Part shown: piece after piece, positions 45,725 through 55,422 of the stretch
Numbering within the stretch: position 1 is the first letter of the stretch
Layout of the letters: every line of letters begins with the position of its first letter
Source: Niastella sp966211305
GTDB lineage: Bacteria > Bacteroidota > Bacteroidia > Chitinophagales > Chitinophagaceae
Reading direction: 5' to 3'
Length of the DNA stretch: 64,000 nucleotides
Assembly (NCBI GenBank): GCA_966211305.1
Contig: CBIHPC010000003.1
Coordinates: 34,828 to 98,827, forward strand
Translations under genes and position numbers: made by a program
The notes under the pieces: generated by a model
What the model was told of the DNA's origin: nothing
Databases searched by the model: none
What the model saw: the letters and a program-made list of their open reading frames with translations, nothing else

Positions 45725-47230
45725 ATGCTTTTCAAACAACTCACCTGGTTTCATAAAACGGTATTGGGAGTGGCTTTTGTCATTTACCTGGTGACTGCTA
45801 TAAACAGCAAAGGATATTATCACTGGGATGAACATTACCAGATAATAGAATTTGCCGGTTTAAAAACAGGGGCTAATATGCCTTCCGATCTGGCATGGGA
45901 GTATGCAGTGCAGATAAGGCCCGCTTTTCAACCCATAGTTTGTTTTGTGGTATTCGAGTTGTTTTATGCAGTGGGAATAACCGACCCGTATATACTTGCT
46001 TTTGCGCTGCGGTTACTAACGCTTGTGCTTGCCCTGTTTGCCATCACTGCCTTTGTATTATCAATGCGGCACCAGGTTAACCCCAAAAATAGAAATGTCT
46101 TTATTGTTTTATCTTACCTGTTATGGTTCCTGCCCTTCATCAATGTGCGTTTCTCTTCCGAAACCTGGTCGGGACTGTTATTTTTATCGGGCGTTGCCAT
46201 TTGGCAACTGAATAGAACAAAGCGAACGGGCAGGGTAGTGGTGGCTGGTGTTTTTTTGGGTTTAAGTTTTGTTTGCCGGTTTCAGGTTGCTTTTATGATC
46301 GCCGGTTTTTTGGCCTGGCTGATGATCATAGGCAAAGTTCCTTTTAAGTACGTGTTGACCTTAACGGGCGGGATTGCGATCGCTTTTTTATTTGGGGTGT
46401 TGCTCGATAGCTGGTATTATGGGCGGCCGGTTCTTACAGCCTGGAATTATTTCAATATAAATATCATAAAAGGCGTGGCGTCGCATTTTGGAACAGCTCC
46501 CTGGTATTATTACCTTGGCGTTATTGCCTCGGCGCCAACCTTACCCCTCGGCCTTATCATTATCACTTGTTTTTGCCTGCTTATATACAAAAAGCCCAAA
46601 CAGCTTTTGCTCTGGATAATTGCTCCGTTTTTGATCGCTCATTCGCTTATTGCCCACAAAGAAGACCGTTTTTTATTTCCCATCCTGAATTTTGTTCCAT
46701 TGATAATAATAATGGGATGGGAGCAGGCTGCCGGGCTTTATAACCGGTATGGCAAAAATATAGCTTTTAAAATAGCAGTGTATCCTGTTGTGATCATCTT
46801 AATGCTTATTAATGTAACAGGTATTATTGTGATGAGCTTTAAACCAATGGGGAACGGTATGCGGGCAATTACTTATAATATTCACCGGCAGTACAAAGAC
46901 CGGCATGTACAACTCATTCACGCCACTCATTCAAATCCATACAACCCCCTGTACCTGATCCCGCTGCAGGAATCTTTTTATGCCGATGATGTAATGGAAA
47001 CGGATATGGAGGATGTGCTGCAGAATAAAGATACCGGCATCGATAAGGACCAGACAGTATTATTTGTTTTTGAAAAAGACAATGACGGTGATCCCGATTA
47101 TGAGAAGATCATTGAACAATATCACTTAAAACCCAGCCTTCAAAGTATTCCTAAATGGATAGAACGCGTCAATTCGTGGTATAACCCCGCCGCTAACCAG
47201 CGGATACTGCTATTATATTCAAATCAGTAA
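45725..47230 (+). CDS. GT22/PIG-B-like membrane mannosyltransferase
   Basis: A 501-aa multi-pass membrane protein with about ten hydrophobic segments. The first loop has YYHWDEHYQIIEFAGLK, the GT-C acidic motif, and later HKEDRFLFPILNFVPL, the HKEDRFLFP signature of Alg9/PIG-B type (GT22) mannosyltransferases. The gene starts 10 bases after the barrel gene, so the propeller, barrel and transferase genes are probably one operon. Members use polyprenyl-phosphate sugars and act on the periplasmic side; the donor and acceptor here are unknown. It may glycosylate a lipid or the envelope proteins encoded with it. Confidence 0.88.
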   Translation: MLFKQLTWFHKTVLGVAFVIYLVTAINSKGYYHWDEHYQIIEFAGLKTGANMPSDLAWEYAVQIRPAFQPIVCFVVFELFYAVGITDPYILAFALRLLTLVLALFAITAFVLSMRHQVNPKNRNVFIVLSYLLWFLPFINVRFSSETWSGLLFLSGVAIWQLNRTKRTGRVVVAGVFLGLSFVCRFQVAFMIAGFLAWLMIIGKVPFKYVLTLTGGIAIAFLFGVLLDSWYYGRPVLTAWNYFNINIIKGVASHFGTAPWYYYLGVIASAPTLPLGLIIITCFCLLIYKKPKQLLLWIIAPFLIAHSLIAHKEDRFLFPILNFVPLIIIMGWEQAAGLYNRYGKNIAFKIAVYPVVIILMLINVTGIIVMSFKPMGNGMRAITYNIHRQYKDRHVQLIHATHSNPYNPLYLIPLQESFYADDVMETDMEDVLQNKDTGIDKDQTVLFVFEKDNDGDPDYEKIIEQYHLKPSLQSIPKWIERVNSWYNPAANQRILLLYSNQ

Positions 47231-47259
47231 ATGTTTTTATTTTTTCCCCTCTTTTTTTA

Positions 47260-47290
47260 TACATTTGAAAAATAGGATAGAATAGGACAG
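47260..47290 (+). promoter_or_regulatory. promoter element and candidate operator of the GntR-type regulator gene
   Basis: TACATTTG (47260-47267) matches the -7 consensus; no clear -33 TTG is present. Four bases later comes ATAGGATAGAATAGGACAG (47272-47290), 17 of 19 bases identical to the motif at 52096-52114 upstream of susC. Its position over the expected transcript start fits autoregulation by the GntR-type protein encoded 25 bases downstream. Confidence 0.6.
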
Positions 47291-47315
47291 ATTCAGTCTT
47301 AAGCATGATAGCCAT

Positions 47316-48332
47316 ATGAACGACGTATTCAAACAGATCTACGAAATGGAAGGCGTTAGCGGATTGTCGAAACACGACCAGCTCGTAAACGGCATTCTCA
47401 ACGCCATTCAGAACAAAGCCCTCACCCAGGGCGACCTGTTGCCCTCCGTCAACAACCTCATCAATGAGTTCGGTTTTGCCCGCGAAACCATTGCCAGGGC
47501 CTATAAAGACCTGGTAACACGCGGTATTGTGGAATCGAAGAACCGCGTGGGGTTTTATGTTTCCAACTGCGATATAAAACAACATCTCAAAGTGGCGCTG
47601 GTTTTATTCGCTTTCGATGCCTTCCAGGAAACCTTTTACAAAGTGTTCCGCTCGAAAGTGGGCAAGGGCGTGCATATCGACGTTTTCTTTCACCATAATA
47701 ATATCGATGTGCTGGAGAGCACCATCCAAAACATCCGCGGGCGTTATGGGCTCTTCGTGGTGGCGCCCATTCCGCATAAACGTACGGCGGGGATCCTGTC
47801 TACACTGCCGATGGACCGGTTCCTGATGATCGACCGCTATGAAAAGATCGGCGGCGATTATTCCTACATAGCACAGGAGTTTGAAAAATCGTCGTACCGT
47901 GTGTTTGAGGAGTTGAAAGACACCATCAAACAATACGATGCCATGATCTATTATCATCGCCCGGCCGCCGATACACCCATAGAGATCCTGCATGCCTTCA
48001 AATCATTTGTAAAGAACTATAAAATAAAACACGAGATCTTTCCCGAGTACATCCCCGGTACGCTGGAGAAAGGAAAGGTATATTTTACCATCAACAATAC
48101 CGAACTGTGGAGCATGCTGAAAGACTGCAAGGTAAAGAAGCTGAAACCGGGAAAAGATGTAGGTATCCTGTCGCACAATGATGAAGTGGTGAAGGAACTG
48201 ATCTTTGACGGCATCACCACGTATTCGGCCGATTTTAAAGTGATGGCTGAAAAGGCCGCGGAGTTTGTCTTGACACGGGAGAAAATACAGGAAATAATCC
48301 CAACGGTACTTATCAGGCGCAAAACACTATAA
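47316..48332 (+). CDS. GntR-type transcriptional regulator with sugar-binding-like domain
   Basis: A 338-aa regulator. A winged helix of the GntR type spans about residues 15-85 (KHDQLVNGILNAIQNKALTQGD, LPSVNNLINEFGFARETIARAYKDLVTRGIVESKNRVGFYV). The rest (about 90-330) has the layout of a LacI/periplasmic-binding-like effector domain (LKVALVLFAFDAFQETFY, VGILSHNDEVVKELIFDGI). This architecture is known in Bacteroidota regulators of sugar use, including the fucose repressor FucR of B. thetaiotaomicron. It heads the locus with the symporter gene 15 bases downstream. The likely targets are the two copies of the 19-bp motif. Whether fucose is the effector is inferred from the GH95 gene. Confidence 0.9.
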   Translation: MNDVFKQIYEMEGVSGLSKHDQLVNGILNAIQNKALTQGDLLPSVNNLINEFGFARETIARAYKDLVTRGIVESKNRVGFYVSNCDIKQHLKVALVLFAFDAFQETFYKVFRSKVGKGVHIDVFFHHNNIDVLESTIQNIRGRYGLFVVAPIPHKRTAGILSTLPMDRFLMIDRYEKIGGDYSYIAQEFEKSSYRVFEELKDTIKQYDAMIYYHRPAADTPIEILHAFKSFVKNYKIKHEIFPEYIPGTLEKGKVYFTINNTELWSMLKDCKVKKLKPGKDVGILSHNDEVVKELIFDGITTYSADFKVMAEKAAEFVLTREKIQEIIPTVLIRRKTL

Positions 48333-48347
48333 TGAGTTGATTGAACG

Positions 48348-49934
48348 ATGAACGTCACAGGATTTCTTTGCTTTCTGCTTTTCCTGGGCCTGGTTGCTGT
48401 AATTGCGATTTACAATACCCGGAAAATGCGTCTGAATACCACAGCTGCCTACTTTATGGGCAACCGTACGCTGGGATTCTGGATGGTGGGCTTTTCGCTT
48501 TTTCTCACCAATATGAGCTGTAATACGCTTATAGGCGAGAATGAGTTTGTGTATACGAACGATATGTCGGTAATGGCCTGGGGTATGAGCTCCGTGCTGG
48601 CCATGCTGATCGTTGCCGAATTTTTTCTGCCGGTATATTTGCGAATGGGCGCGGTAACAACGCCCGATTTCCTCGGCCAACGTTTTGGCCCGCGGTTGAA
48701 ACAGATCGTGTCGCTGTTCTTTCTCGCCAGTTATGTGGTGAGCCTGATCCCGACCGTATTGTATGGAAGCGCGGTGGCGCTCAATGGCATTTTTCATGTT
48801 GATGAAGTATTGGGTATCTCTTATTTCGCTGCCATCTGGCTGCTGGTGATAGGGGTGGGCATTATCGGTTGTTGTTATACGGTGCTGGGCGGTTTCAGGG
48901 CCATCACCGTTTCCGACCTGGTGCAGGGTGCGGCCTTGCTTGTTGGCGGCATATTGTTGCTGGTGTTCGGTTTGCGGTACCTGGGGCAGGGGAGTGCGTT
49001 GCAGGGAGTTCAAACCATCCTGGCATCAAAAAAAGAACACCTGAACGCGATAGGAAGTGCGCATGATCCTATTCCCTTTAGTACCTTATTTACCGGCATG
49101 TTCCTGATCAACCTGTACTACTGGGGCATGGAACAATATATTATGCAGCAGGCGCTGGCGGCAAAAAGTTTATCGCAGGGACAAAAAGGAATTTCGCTGG
49201 CCGCATTGGGAAAAGTGATTGCGCCTTTGTTCCTGAACGTACCCGGTTTGATCGCCGTGCATTTGTATCCAAAGCTTACCAATACCGCTACGGTATTTCC
49301 AAAACTGATAGGCGATGTACTGCCGCCGGTGATTACCGGTTTTATTGCCGCTGTTGTTTTTGGTGCTGCCATCAGCACTTTCAATGCCGGCCTCAACAGT
49401 TCAGGAACCCTGTTTATCATGAACCTGTACAAACAATGGCGTTCGCGGGCGGGTGACAGGGAACTGGTGAAAGCGGCGCGGATTTTCCAGTTGTCCATAA
49501 CAATGGTGGCCATGTGTTTTTCTCCGTTCATCAGCCGGTTCGATGGCGGGTTCTATTATTATATACAGAAGATGTCGAGCTTTTTTAGCGTGCCCGTATT
49601 TACGGTAATGATCGTGGGCTTTATGACAAAGAAAGTATCGGAGGCCGCCGCTACCATCGGATTGCTCTTTTTTATAGTTACATATATGTTGAGCCAGCTG
49701 GTATTCGATCTGCCGCTGCACTACCTGCATGTATTGGGAATCCTGTTCATTGCCACCGTTGGGCTGATGCTGATCGTTGCGCGATTGAAACCGATGGCCA
49801 CTCCTTATGTACAGCCCAATACGGCGGTTGTTGATCTGAAACCCTGGCGCAGCCGGCATTTGTTCTTTCTGTTCCTGCTCGTTTTAATGGCCGGGGCCTT
49901 TATCCTGTTTTCAGAAGCAGGCATTGCCCGATAA
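48348..49934 (+). CDS. SSS-family sodium/solute symporter
   Basis: A 528-aa inner-membrane transporter of the sodium:solute symporter (SLC5) family. About 13-14 hydrophobic helices are seen. Family marks are YNTRKMRLNTTAAYFMGNRTLGFWMVGFSLFLTNMS near the start, the G-rich YTVLGGFRAITVSDLVQ (about 180-196) and the mid segment AVVFGAAISTFNAGLNSSGTLFIMNLYK (about 335-365). Its place between the sugar regulator and the glycosidase suggests uptake of the released monosaccharide across the inner membrane. The exact sugar cannot be told from the sequence. Confidence 0.93.
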   Translation: MNVTGFLCFLLFLGLVAVIAIYNTRKMRLNTTAAYFMGNRTLGFWMVGFSLFLTNMSCNTLIGENEFVYTNDMSVMAWGMSSVLAMLIVAEFFLPVYLRMGAVTTPDFLGQRFGPRLKQIVSLFFLASYVVSLIPTVLYGSAVALNGIFHVDEVLGISYFAAIWLLVIGVGIIGCCYTVLGGFRAITVSDLVQGAALLVGGILLLVFGLRYLGQGSALQGVQTILASKKEHLNAIGSAHDPIPFSTLFTGMFLINLYYWGMEQYIMQQALAAKSLSQGQKGISLAALGKVIAPLFLNVPGLIAVHLYPKLTNTATVFPKLIGDVLPPVITGFIAAVVFGAAISTFNAGLNSSGTLFIMNLYKQWRSRAGDRELVKAARIFQLSITMVAMCFSPFISRFDGGFYYYIQKMSSFFSVPVFTVMIVGFMTKKVSEAAATIGLLFFIVTYMLSQLVFDLPLHYLHVLGILFIATVGLMLIVARLKPMATPYVQPNTAVVDLKPWRSRHLFFLFLLVLMAGAFILFSEAGIAR

Positions 49935-49970
49935 TAGCTAACAAATAGTACAACTTTAAAACACCCAACC

Positions 49971-52043
49971 ATGCTGATGCGCCCACTGCTAACCACCCAT
50001 CGAGTATTCCTTCTTATTGTATTGTTATGTTTACAATTTACCGCAGGCGCTGTGCCGGCCGGTAAAAAAGATTCTGTGATCACCATGCCATTTGGCCAGA
50101 ATAATAAGATCATATATTCTTTGACAAACGGAACATACGATGTGGTGTTCAATGGCAGGAAAACTATTACCGGGGCGTATGCCGTATGTAAGGGGAAAAC
50201 AGAAATGACCAGCACCGGCGACGCAGTCAGAACCTGTACTTTTTCAACCCGCACCGTTCATGACCGGGTTTCCCGGTACGAAATAACCACCGAACGCAAC
50301 GGATTGCGAATGCAGCAGGTGTTTAACCTGTATGGCTCAATAAATTATTTTTTTACTACTATGCGGGTCATTGGTGAGGGGGCAAGTGCAGATTATATGT
50401 CGCCCCTGATCACAGAAAACATAGTCTTTGATGAAAAAGGCGATAACCGGGCACTGTATGTTCCATTCGATAACGATATGTGGGCGCGTTTCAATGCACA
50501 TCCCTTACAACAGGCGAATTTTACCAGCAGTGAAGTGACGGCAATTTATAACAATGATACCTATAAAGGATTGGTAATTGGCTCAGTTGTTCAGAATGCC
50601 TGGAAGACGGGCGTTGCTGTAAAAGCCAATGGAAATAACTCGTTTTCAGTTAGGGCTTATGGCGGTTTTGCCGATAGCAACATCACGCATGATAAAATTC
50701 CGCACGGCCCTGTAACTACAACCGATTCAACATGCGATTCACCAATGATGATGGTAGGTATGTTTAGCGACTGGCGAAAAGGTATGGAGTGGTATGCCGG
50801 TAATAATCGTTGGCAGGGCACGCCGGGTTACTGGAAAAAAGGCACACCTGTAGGGTGGAACAGCTGGGGCGTTATACAGAACAATATAACATTAGATAAG
50901 GCAAAACGCGTTATCGATTTCTTTGCCGATTCCTGTAAAGGGTATCGTAATTCCCGGGGCGAATTATATATCGATCTCGATAGCTTCTGGGACAATATGG
51001 TAAAAGGCGGTTTAGACGGCGATGTAAGCGAACTGAAACAGTTCGTGGCATATTGCAAAAGCAAAGGCTTTAAACCCGGCATCTATTGGGCACCGTTTAC
51101 CGACTGGGGCAAATACGACCGTAAAATGGAAGGTTCGAACTATACCTATGCACAGGCGTGGTTGAAGCAAAATGGAAAACCGGTGGAACTGGATGGCGCT
51201 TATGCGTTGGATGCCACCCATCCCGGAACAAAGGCAAGGATCAATTATTACCTGACACATTTCAAAGAACTGGGTTTTAAAATGATCAAGATCGATTTCC
51301 TGGGACATGGCGCGTTGGAGTGCGATCGTTTTTATGACAGTACGATAACTACAGGAATGAAGGCATACCATATTGGAATGAAATGCGTAAAAAAAGCGCT
51401 CGGTAAAAAAATGCTGGTGTATGCCGCTATTTCACCCACCATGGCCACCGCGCCCTATGTACATATGCGCCGCATTGCCTGTGACGCTTTTAGCGCAATT
51501 GACAATACGGAATACACGCTCAACAGCACTGGTTATGGCTGGTGGCAAAGTCATTTATATAATTTTGTAGATGCCGACCATGTGGTGTTCAACCGCGAAA
51601 GCGAAGGCGCCAGCCGCGCACGGCTGGCATCTGCCCTCGTTACCGGAACGCTTATCACCGGAGATGACTATGCCACACCCGGCCCCTGGTCGAACGTTGC
51701 TAAACGTTTGTTGCAAAATAAATCCTTGCTGAATGTTATTAAGGATGGGCGCAGTTTTCAACCCGTTGAGGCCAATACCGGTAATAAAGGCATTGAGCTG
51801 TTTGTAAAGACCGGTTTCGACCAGACCAGCTTTGCATACCTTGCCGCATTCAATTACAGTAATACACCGCGCACTTATACATTGTCTCTATCAAGGCTTT
51901 CAGCTCAATTGGGTTCATTGGTAACCGCTGATGAGCTCCTGACCAAAACAAATGAAAAATGGCAGGATACCATTCAGATCACCATACCGCCATCAGATGC
52001 CAGGATCTTCCTGCTCAGGCCAATACTCATGCCCATTAAATAA
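49971..52043 (+). CDS. clan GH-D alpha-galactosidase (GH27/GH36-like), exported
   Basis: A 690-aa glycosidase with a signal peptide (HRVFLLIVLLCLQFTAGA). An N-terminal beta-sandwich covers about residues 40-280. The catalytic (beta/alpha)8 barrel starts at GWNSWG (about residue 294) and includes DSFWD, GFKPGIYWAPFTDW and MIKIDFLGHG, in which Asp442 is the likely nucleophile; Asp505 in RIACDAF is the likely acid/base by comparison with the clan. A C-terminal beta domain follows. Alpha-galactosidase is the most common activity in the clan, but alpha-N-acetylgalactosaminidase or related specificities are possible. It follows the symporter gene by 36 bases. Confidence 0.82.
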   Translation: MLMRPLLTTHRVFLLIVLLCLQFTAGAVPAGKKDSVITMPFGQNNKIIYSLTNGTYDVVFNGRKTITGAYAVCKGKTEMTSTGDAVRTCTFSTRTVHDRVSRYEITTERNGLRMQQVFNLYGSINYFFTTMRVIGEGASADYMSPLITENIVFDEKGDNRALYVPFDNDMWARFNAHPLQQANFTSSEVTAIYNNDTYKGLVIGSVVQNAWKTGVAVKANGNNSFSVRAYGGFADSNITHDKIPHGPVTTTDSTCDSPMMMVGMFSDWRKGMEWYAGNNRWQGTPGYWKKGTPVGWNSWGVIQNNITLDKAKRVIDFFADSCKGYRNSRGELYIDLDSFWDNMVKGGLDGDVSELKQFVAYCKSKGFKPGIYWAPFTDWGKYDRKMEGSNYTYAQAWLKQNGKPVELDGAYALDATHPGTKARINYYLTHFKELGFKMIKIDFLGHGALECDRFYDSTITTGMKAYHIGMKCVKKALGKKMLVYAAISPTMATAPYVHMRRIACDAFSAIDNTEYTLNSTGYGWWQSHLYNFVDADHVVFNRESEGASRARLASALVTGTLITGDDYATPGPWSNVAKRLLQNKSLLNVIKDGRSFQPVEANTGNKGIELFVKTGFDQTSFAYLAAFNYSNTPRTYTLSLSRLSAQLGSLVTADELLTKTNEKWQDTIQITIPPSDARIFLLRPILMPIK

Positions 52044-52059
52044 TAATCCCACAAATATT

Positions 52060-52088
52060 TTGGTCATTTAAAAATAACTTTATATTTG
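52060..52088 (+). promoter_or_regulatory. Bacteroidota-type promoter of the susC operon
   Basis: TTG (52060-52062), 18 bases, then TATATTTG (52081-52088), close to the TTG-N19-TAnnTTTG consensus. It lies 85 bases upstream of the susC ATG and separates the regulator-symporter-glycosidase genes from the susC operon as a second transcription unit. Confidence 0.75.
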
Positions 52089-52095
52089 TAGTGGT

Positions 52096-52138
52096 ATAGG
52101 ATAGTATAGTACAGTTAGCACAGCCTGGGATACTATCC
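52096..52138 (+). promoter_or_regulatory. candidate GntR operator with inverted repeat upstream of susC
   Basis: ATAGGATAGTATAGTACAG (52096-52114) differs at two positions from the motif at 47272-47290. In addition, GGATAGTAT (52099-52107) is inverted as ATACTATCC (52130-52138), so two half-sites face each other about 31 bp apart. The site begins 7 bases after the -7 element, i.e. over or just past the expected transcript start, which fits repression. Confidence 0.65.
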
Positions 52139-52173
52139 TCATTCATGCACATTTCGAATCAAACGCTGCTAAT

Positions 52174-55100
52174 ATGACAAAACGAATTGCCTGCTATGTG
52201 GGAAGGAGTACCCTCTTCCTTCACACACCCCGCCTGTTCATTCTTTTGCTTTTTACCATTTGTTCATTGCTGGTTTCAACCCGTTCCTTTGCACAGGAAA
52301 CCAGGTTAACGGGTATGGTGCTCGACAGTGCCCGCTCGCAGCCTATGGGCGGCGTAACGGTGCTGATAAAAGGCAGTCTGCAGGGTACCAGCACCGATGA
52401 AAAAGGCCGCTTTGTGCTCGATATTCCCGGCGATAACGCCCTGCTTACCTTCTCATTCGTAGGTTATAAGTCGAAAGACATACGCGTGCATAAAGGCCGG
52501 CCGGTGACTGTATTGTTGCCGCTGGCAGAAGATTCAACCGCCGATGTAGTGGTGGTAGCCTACGGTAAACAAAAAAAGCAAAGCATGGTAGCGGCCATCA
52601 CTACCATCAATGTAAAAGAACTGCGGGGACCAACCAGCAACCTTACCACCATGCTGGCAGGCCGCATCTCGGGGGTGATCGCTTATCAGCAAAGCGGTGA
52701 ACCCGGCGCCGATAACGCTTCCTTCTTTATCAGGGGTATCGGAACCTTCGGCGCGGGTAAAAGAGATCCGCTGATCCTTATAGATGGTATGGAGTCTTCG
52801 ACCAACGACCTGGCCCGTTTACAACCCGATGATATTTCCGGTTTCAGCGTTTTGAAAGATGCGGCGGCTTCTTCCCTCTATGGCGCACGTGGCGCAAATG
52901 GCGTTATTCTCGTTACCACCAAAATGGGTGCGGAAGGCAAGGCAAAGTTCAATGTGCGTGCAGAAGCGCCCTTTTCAACCAATACCCGCAATTTCAAATT
53001 TGCCGATAACATTACTTATATGAAGCTGGCCAACGAGGCCGTGCTTACCCGCGACCCGCTGGGCGTGCTGCCTTATTCACAGAACAAGATCGATCATACC
53101 GCGGCCGGCGACGATCCGCTAAAATACCCCAACAACAACTGGATAGATGCGCTGATAAAAGACCATACCGTTAACCAGAAATTCGATATGAACGTGAGCG
53201 GCGGCAGCAAAACCGCCCAGTACTATATTTCCGGCACCTATAATATCGATCGTGGCATCCTTAGAACCGTTCCGGGCAGCAGCTTCAACAGCAATATCAA
53301 ATTCGGTAACTACAGCGTTCGCTCCAACGTGAACATCAACATAACGCCTACCACAAGAGCGGTGGTAAGAACCTCGGCCCAGTTCGATGATTATAATGGC
53401 CCGCAGGGTTACCGCGATGGCGACGGCAACTGGGTGAATGGCGGCCGTGCCGTCTTCAACAGCGCTATCTGGAGCAACCCGGTTATGTTCCCGGCGTATT
53501 ACCCGGCCAGTTATGCGCCGTTCCTGGAACATCCTTTGTTCGGTAATGCATATATAGGCAATACCACTTCGCTGTACAACAACCCTTTCGCCAACATGGT
53601 GTCGGGGTTTCAGCAATACAACTCATCGCTCATGAATGCGCAGATAGAACTGAACCAGAACTTCAGTTTTGTAACGCCCGGGTTAACCGGCCGCTTCATG
53701 GCTTTTACGCAACGTTATTCATTCTTTGATCTTAACCGCCGGTACAATCCTTTTTATTATACTTTGATGCCCGATGCCAATGGCAAGCTCACGGTGTTAA
53801 CGCCGCTGAATCCCAATCAGGGCACCGAATACCTGAACTTCAACCAGGGCGATAAAATAGTTAATACCGTTACCTATGCGGAGTTCGCAACGAATTACAG
53901 TCGCACCTTTGGCGATAAACATGCAGTGAGCGGTATGCTCATCGGCATCCTGCGCAATTTTCTCAATGCCAATGCCGGCGATCTGCAGGCATCGCTGCCT
54001 GCCCGCAACCTCGGCCTTTCAGGCCGCTTTACCTATGGCTACGACAGCCGCTACCTGGCCGAACTGAATTTCGGTTATAACGGGTCGGAGCGTTTTGCCG
54101 CCAACCACCGTTTCGGGTTTTTTCCTTCGGCAGGTGTGGGCTGGATCGTATCGAATGAAAAGTTCTTTGAGCCATTGCAGGATATTGTTTCCAACCTGAA
54201 ACTGCGCGCCACCTTTGGGTTGATCGGTAACGATCAGATCGGCCGTTCGGGCGACCGCTTCTTTTATTTATCGAACGTAAACCCGAATAACGATGGCAAC
54301 GGTTATCACTTTGGTATCGACCAGGGCCATTATGTTACCGGTTATTCGGTAAGCCGTTACGCCAATAACGACATTACCTGGGAAAAAGCCAAAACCACCA
54401 ACTATGGTATGGACCTGTCGTTCCGCAATGGCATCAACATCGTCGTTGATGCGTACCGTTCGGTTCGTTCCAACATCCTGATGCAGCGGAGCACCATTCC
54501 CACAACAATGGGCCTCGAAGCGGGCGTACAGGCGAATGTGGGCGAGGCTTCCAGCAAAGGGGTTGATATTGCGCTCGACTATTCAAAGAATTTCAATAAA
54601 GATCTGTGGCTGCAGGCCCGTGCCAACATGACCTATGCCGTTAGCAAATACCGTATCAATGAAGAACCGGTTTATCCCAACGAACTGAAATACCTCAGCC
54701 GTATCGGCCAGTCGTTGGGCCAGGTGTACGGACTGGTGGCTGAAAGATTATTTGTCGACGATGTGGAAGCGCGTAAATCGCCGGTGCAAAGTTTTGGCGG
54801 TAACCCGCCGATGGGCGGCGATATCAAATACCGCGATATCAATGGCGATGGAAAGATCACCAATCTCGACCAGGTGCCGCTGGGCCATCCCGTTACCCCT
54901 GAGATCACGTACGGTTTTGGTTTTTCGTTCGGGTACAAACAATTCGACATAAGCACGTTCTTCCAGGGCAATGCACGGGTTTCGTTCTTTATCAACCCGT
55001 ATAACATTTCACCCTTTGTGCAGAACGGCGGTTCGCAAAACGGACTGCTGACAGCAATTGCAGAAAGCCATTGGTCTGAAGACAACCAGTACCTGCACGC

Positions 55101-55386
55101 TTTCTGGCCCCGATTCGATGCGCAGTTCAATAACAACAATTCGCAAACCTCCAACTGGTGGCTGCGCGATGGCACCTTCATGCGGTTGAAAACAGTGGAG
55201 CTGGGGTATACCTTCCCGCGGAAATTGCTGCAACGGCTTCACTTCTCCAATTTCAGGATCTATGCCAACGGGCAGAACCTGTTTGCCTTCAGCAAATTCA
55301 AATTGTGGGATCCCGAAATGGGTGGTAACGGACTGGGATATCCCGTGCAGGCCGTTTACAACCTCGGGGTAAACTTCGGATTTTAA
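52174..55386 (+). CDS. SusC/RagA-type TonB-linked outer membrane protein (second)
   Basis: A 1070-aa importer of the utilisation locus. The signal peptide is long (cleavage near STRSFAQ, residue about 41). A carboxypeptidase-regulatory-like domain follows (RLTGMVLDSARSQPMGGVTVLIKG), then the plug with GIGTFGAGKRDPLILIDGMESS and VLKDAAASSLYGARGANGVILVTTK (about 185-250), and the barrel ending LGVNFGF. It is the first gene of the second transcription unit and is paired with the SusD gene 36 bases downstream. It is a different paralogue from the SusC at 33832-36909. Confidence 0.96.
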   Translation: MTKRIACYVGRSTLFLHTPRLFILLLFTICSLLVSTRSFAQETRLTGMVLDSARSQPMGGVTVLIKGSLQGTSTDEKGRFVLDIPGDNALLTFSFVGYKSKDIRVHKGRPVTVLLPLAEDSTADVVVVAYGKQKKQSMVAAITTINVKELRGPTSNLTTMLAGRISGVIAYQQSGEPGADNASFFIRGIGTFGAGKRDPLILIDGMESSTNDLARLQPDDISGFSVLKDAAASSLYGARGANGVILVTTKMGAEGKAKFNVRAEAPFSTNTRNFKFADNITYMKLANEAVLTRDPLGVLPYSQNKIDHTAAGDDPLKYPNNNWIDALIKDHTVNQKFDMNVSGGSKTAQYYISGTYNIDRGILRTVPGSSFNSNIKFGNYSVRSNVNINITPTTRAVVRTSAQFDDYNGPQGYRDGDGNWVNGGRAVFNSAIWSNPVMFPAYYPASYAPFLEHPLFGNAYIGNTTSLYNNPFANMVSGFQQYNSSLMNAQIELNQNFSFVTPGLTGRFMAFTQRYSFFDLNRRYNPFYYTLMPDANGKLTVLTPLNPNQGTEYLNFNQGDKIVNTVTYAEFATNYSRTFGDKHAVSGMLIGILRNFLNANAGDLQASLPARNLGLSGRFTYGYDSRYLAELNFGYNGSERFAANHRFGFFPSAGVGWIVSNEKFFEPLQDIVSNLKLRATFGLIGNDQIGRSGDRFFYLSNVNPNNDGNGYHFGIDQGHYVTGYSVSRYANNDITWEKAKTTNYGMDLSFRNGINIVVDAYRSVRSNILMQRSTIPTTMGLEAGVQANVGEASSKGVDIALDYSKNFNKDLWLQARANMTYAVSKYRINEEPVYPNELKYLSRIGQSLGQVYGLVAERLFVDDVEARKSPVQSFGGNPPMGGDIKYRDINGDGKITNLDQVPLGHPVTPEITYGFGFSFGYKQFDISTFFQGNARVSFFINPYNISPFVQNGGSQNGLLTAIAESHWSEDNQYLHAFWPRFDAQFNNNNSQTSNWWLRDGTFMRLKTVELGYTFPRKLLQRLHFSNFRIYANGQNLFAFSKFKLWDPEMGGNGLGYPVQAVYNLGVNFGF

Positions 55387-55422
55387 AGAAGCGTCAGGGA
55401 CAATTGAATCACTTATTGAAAC

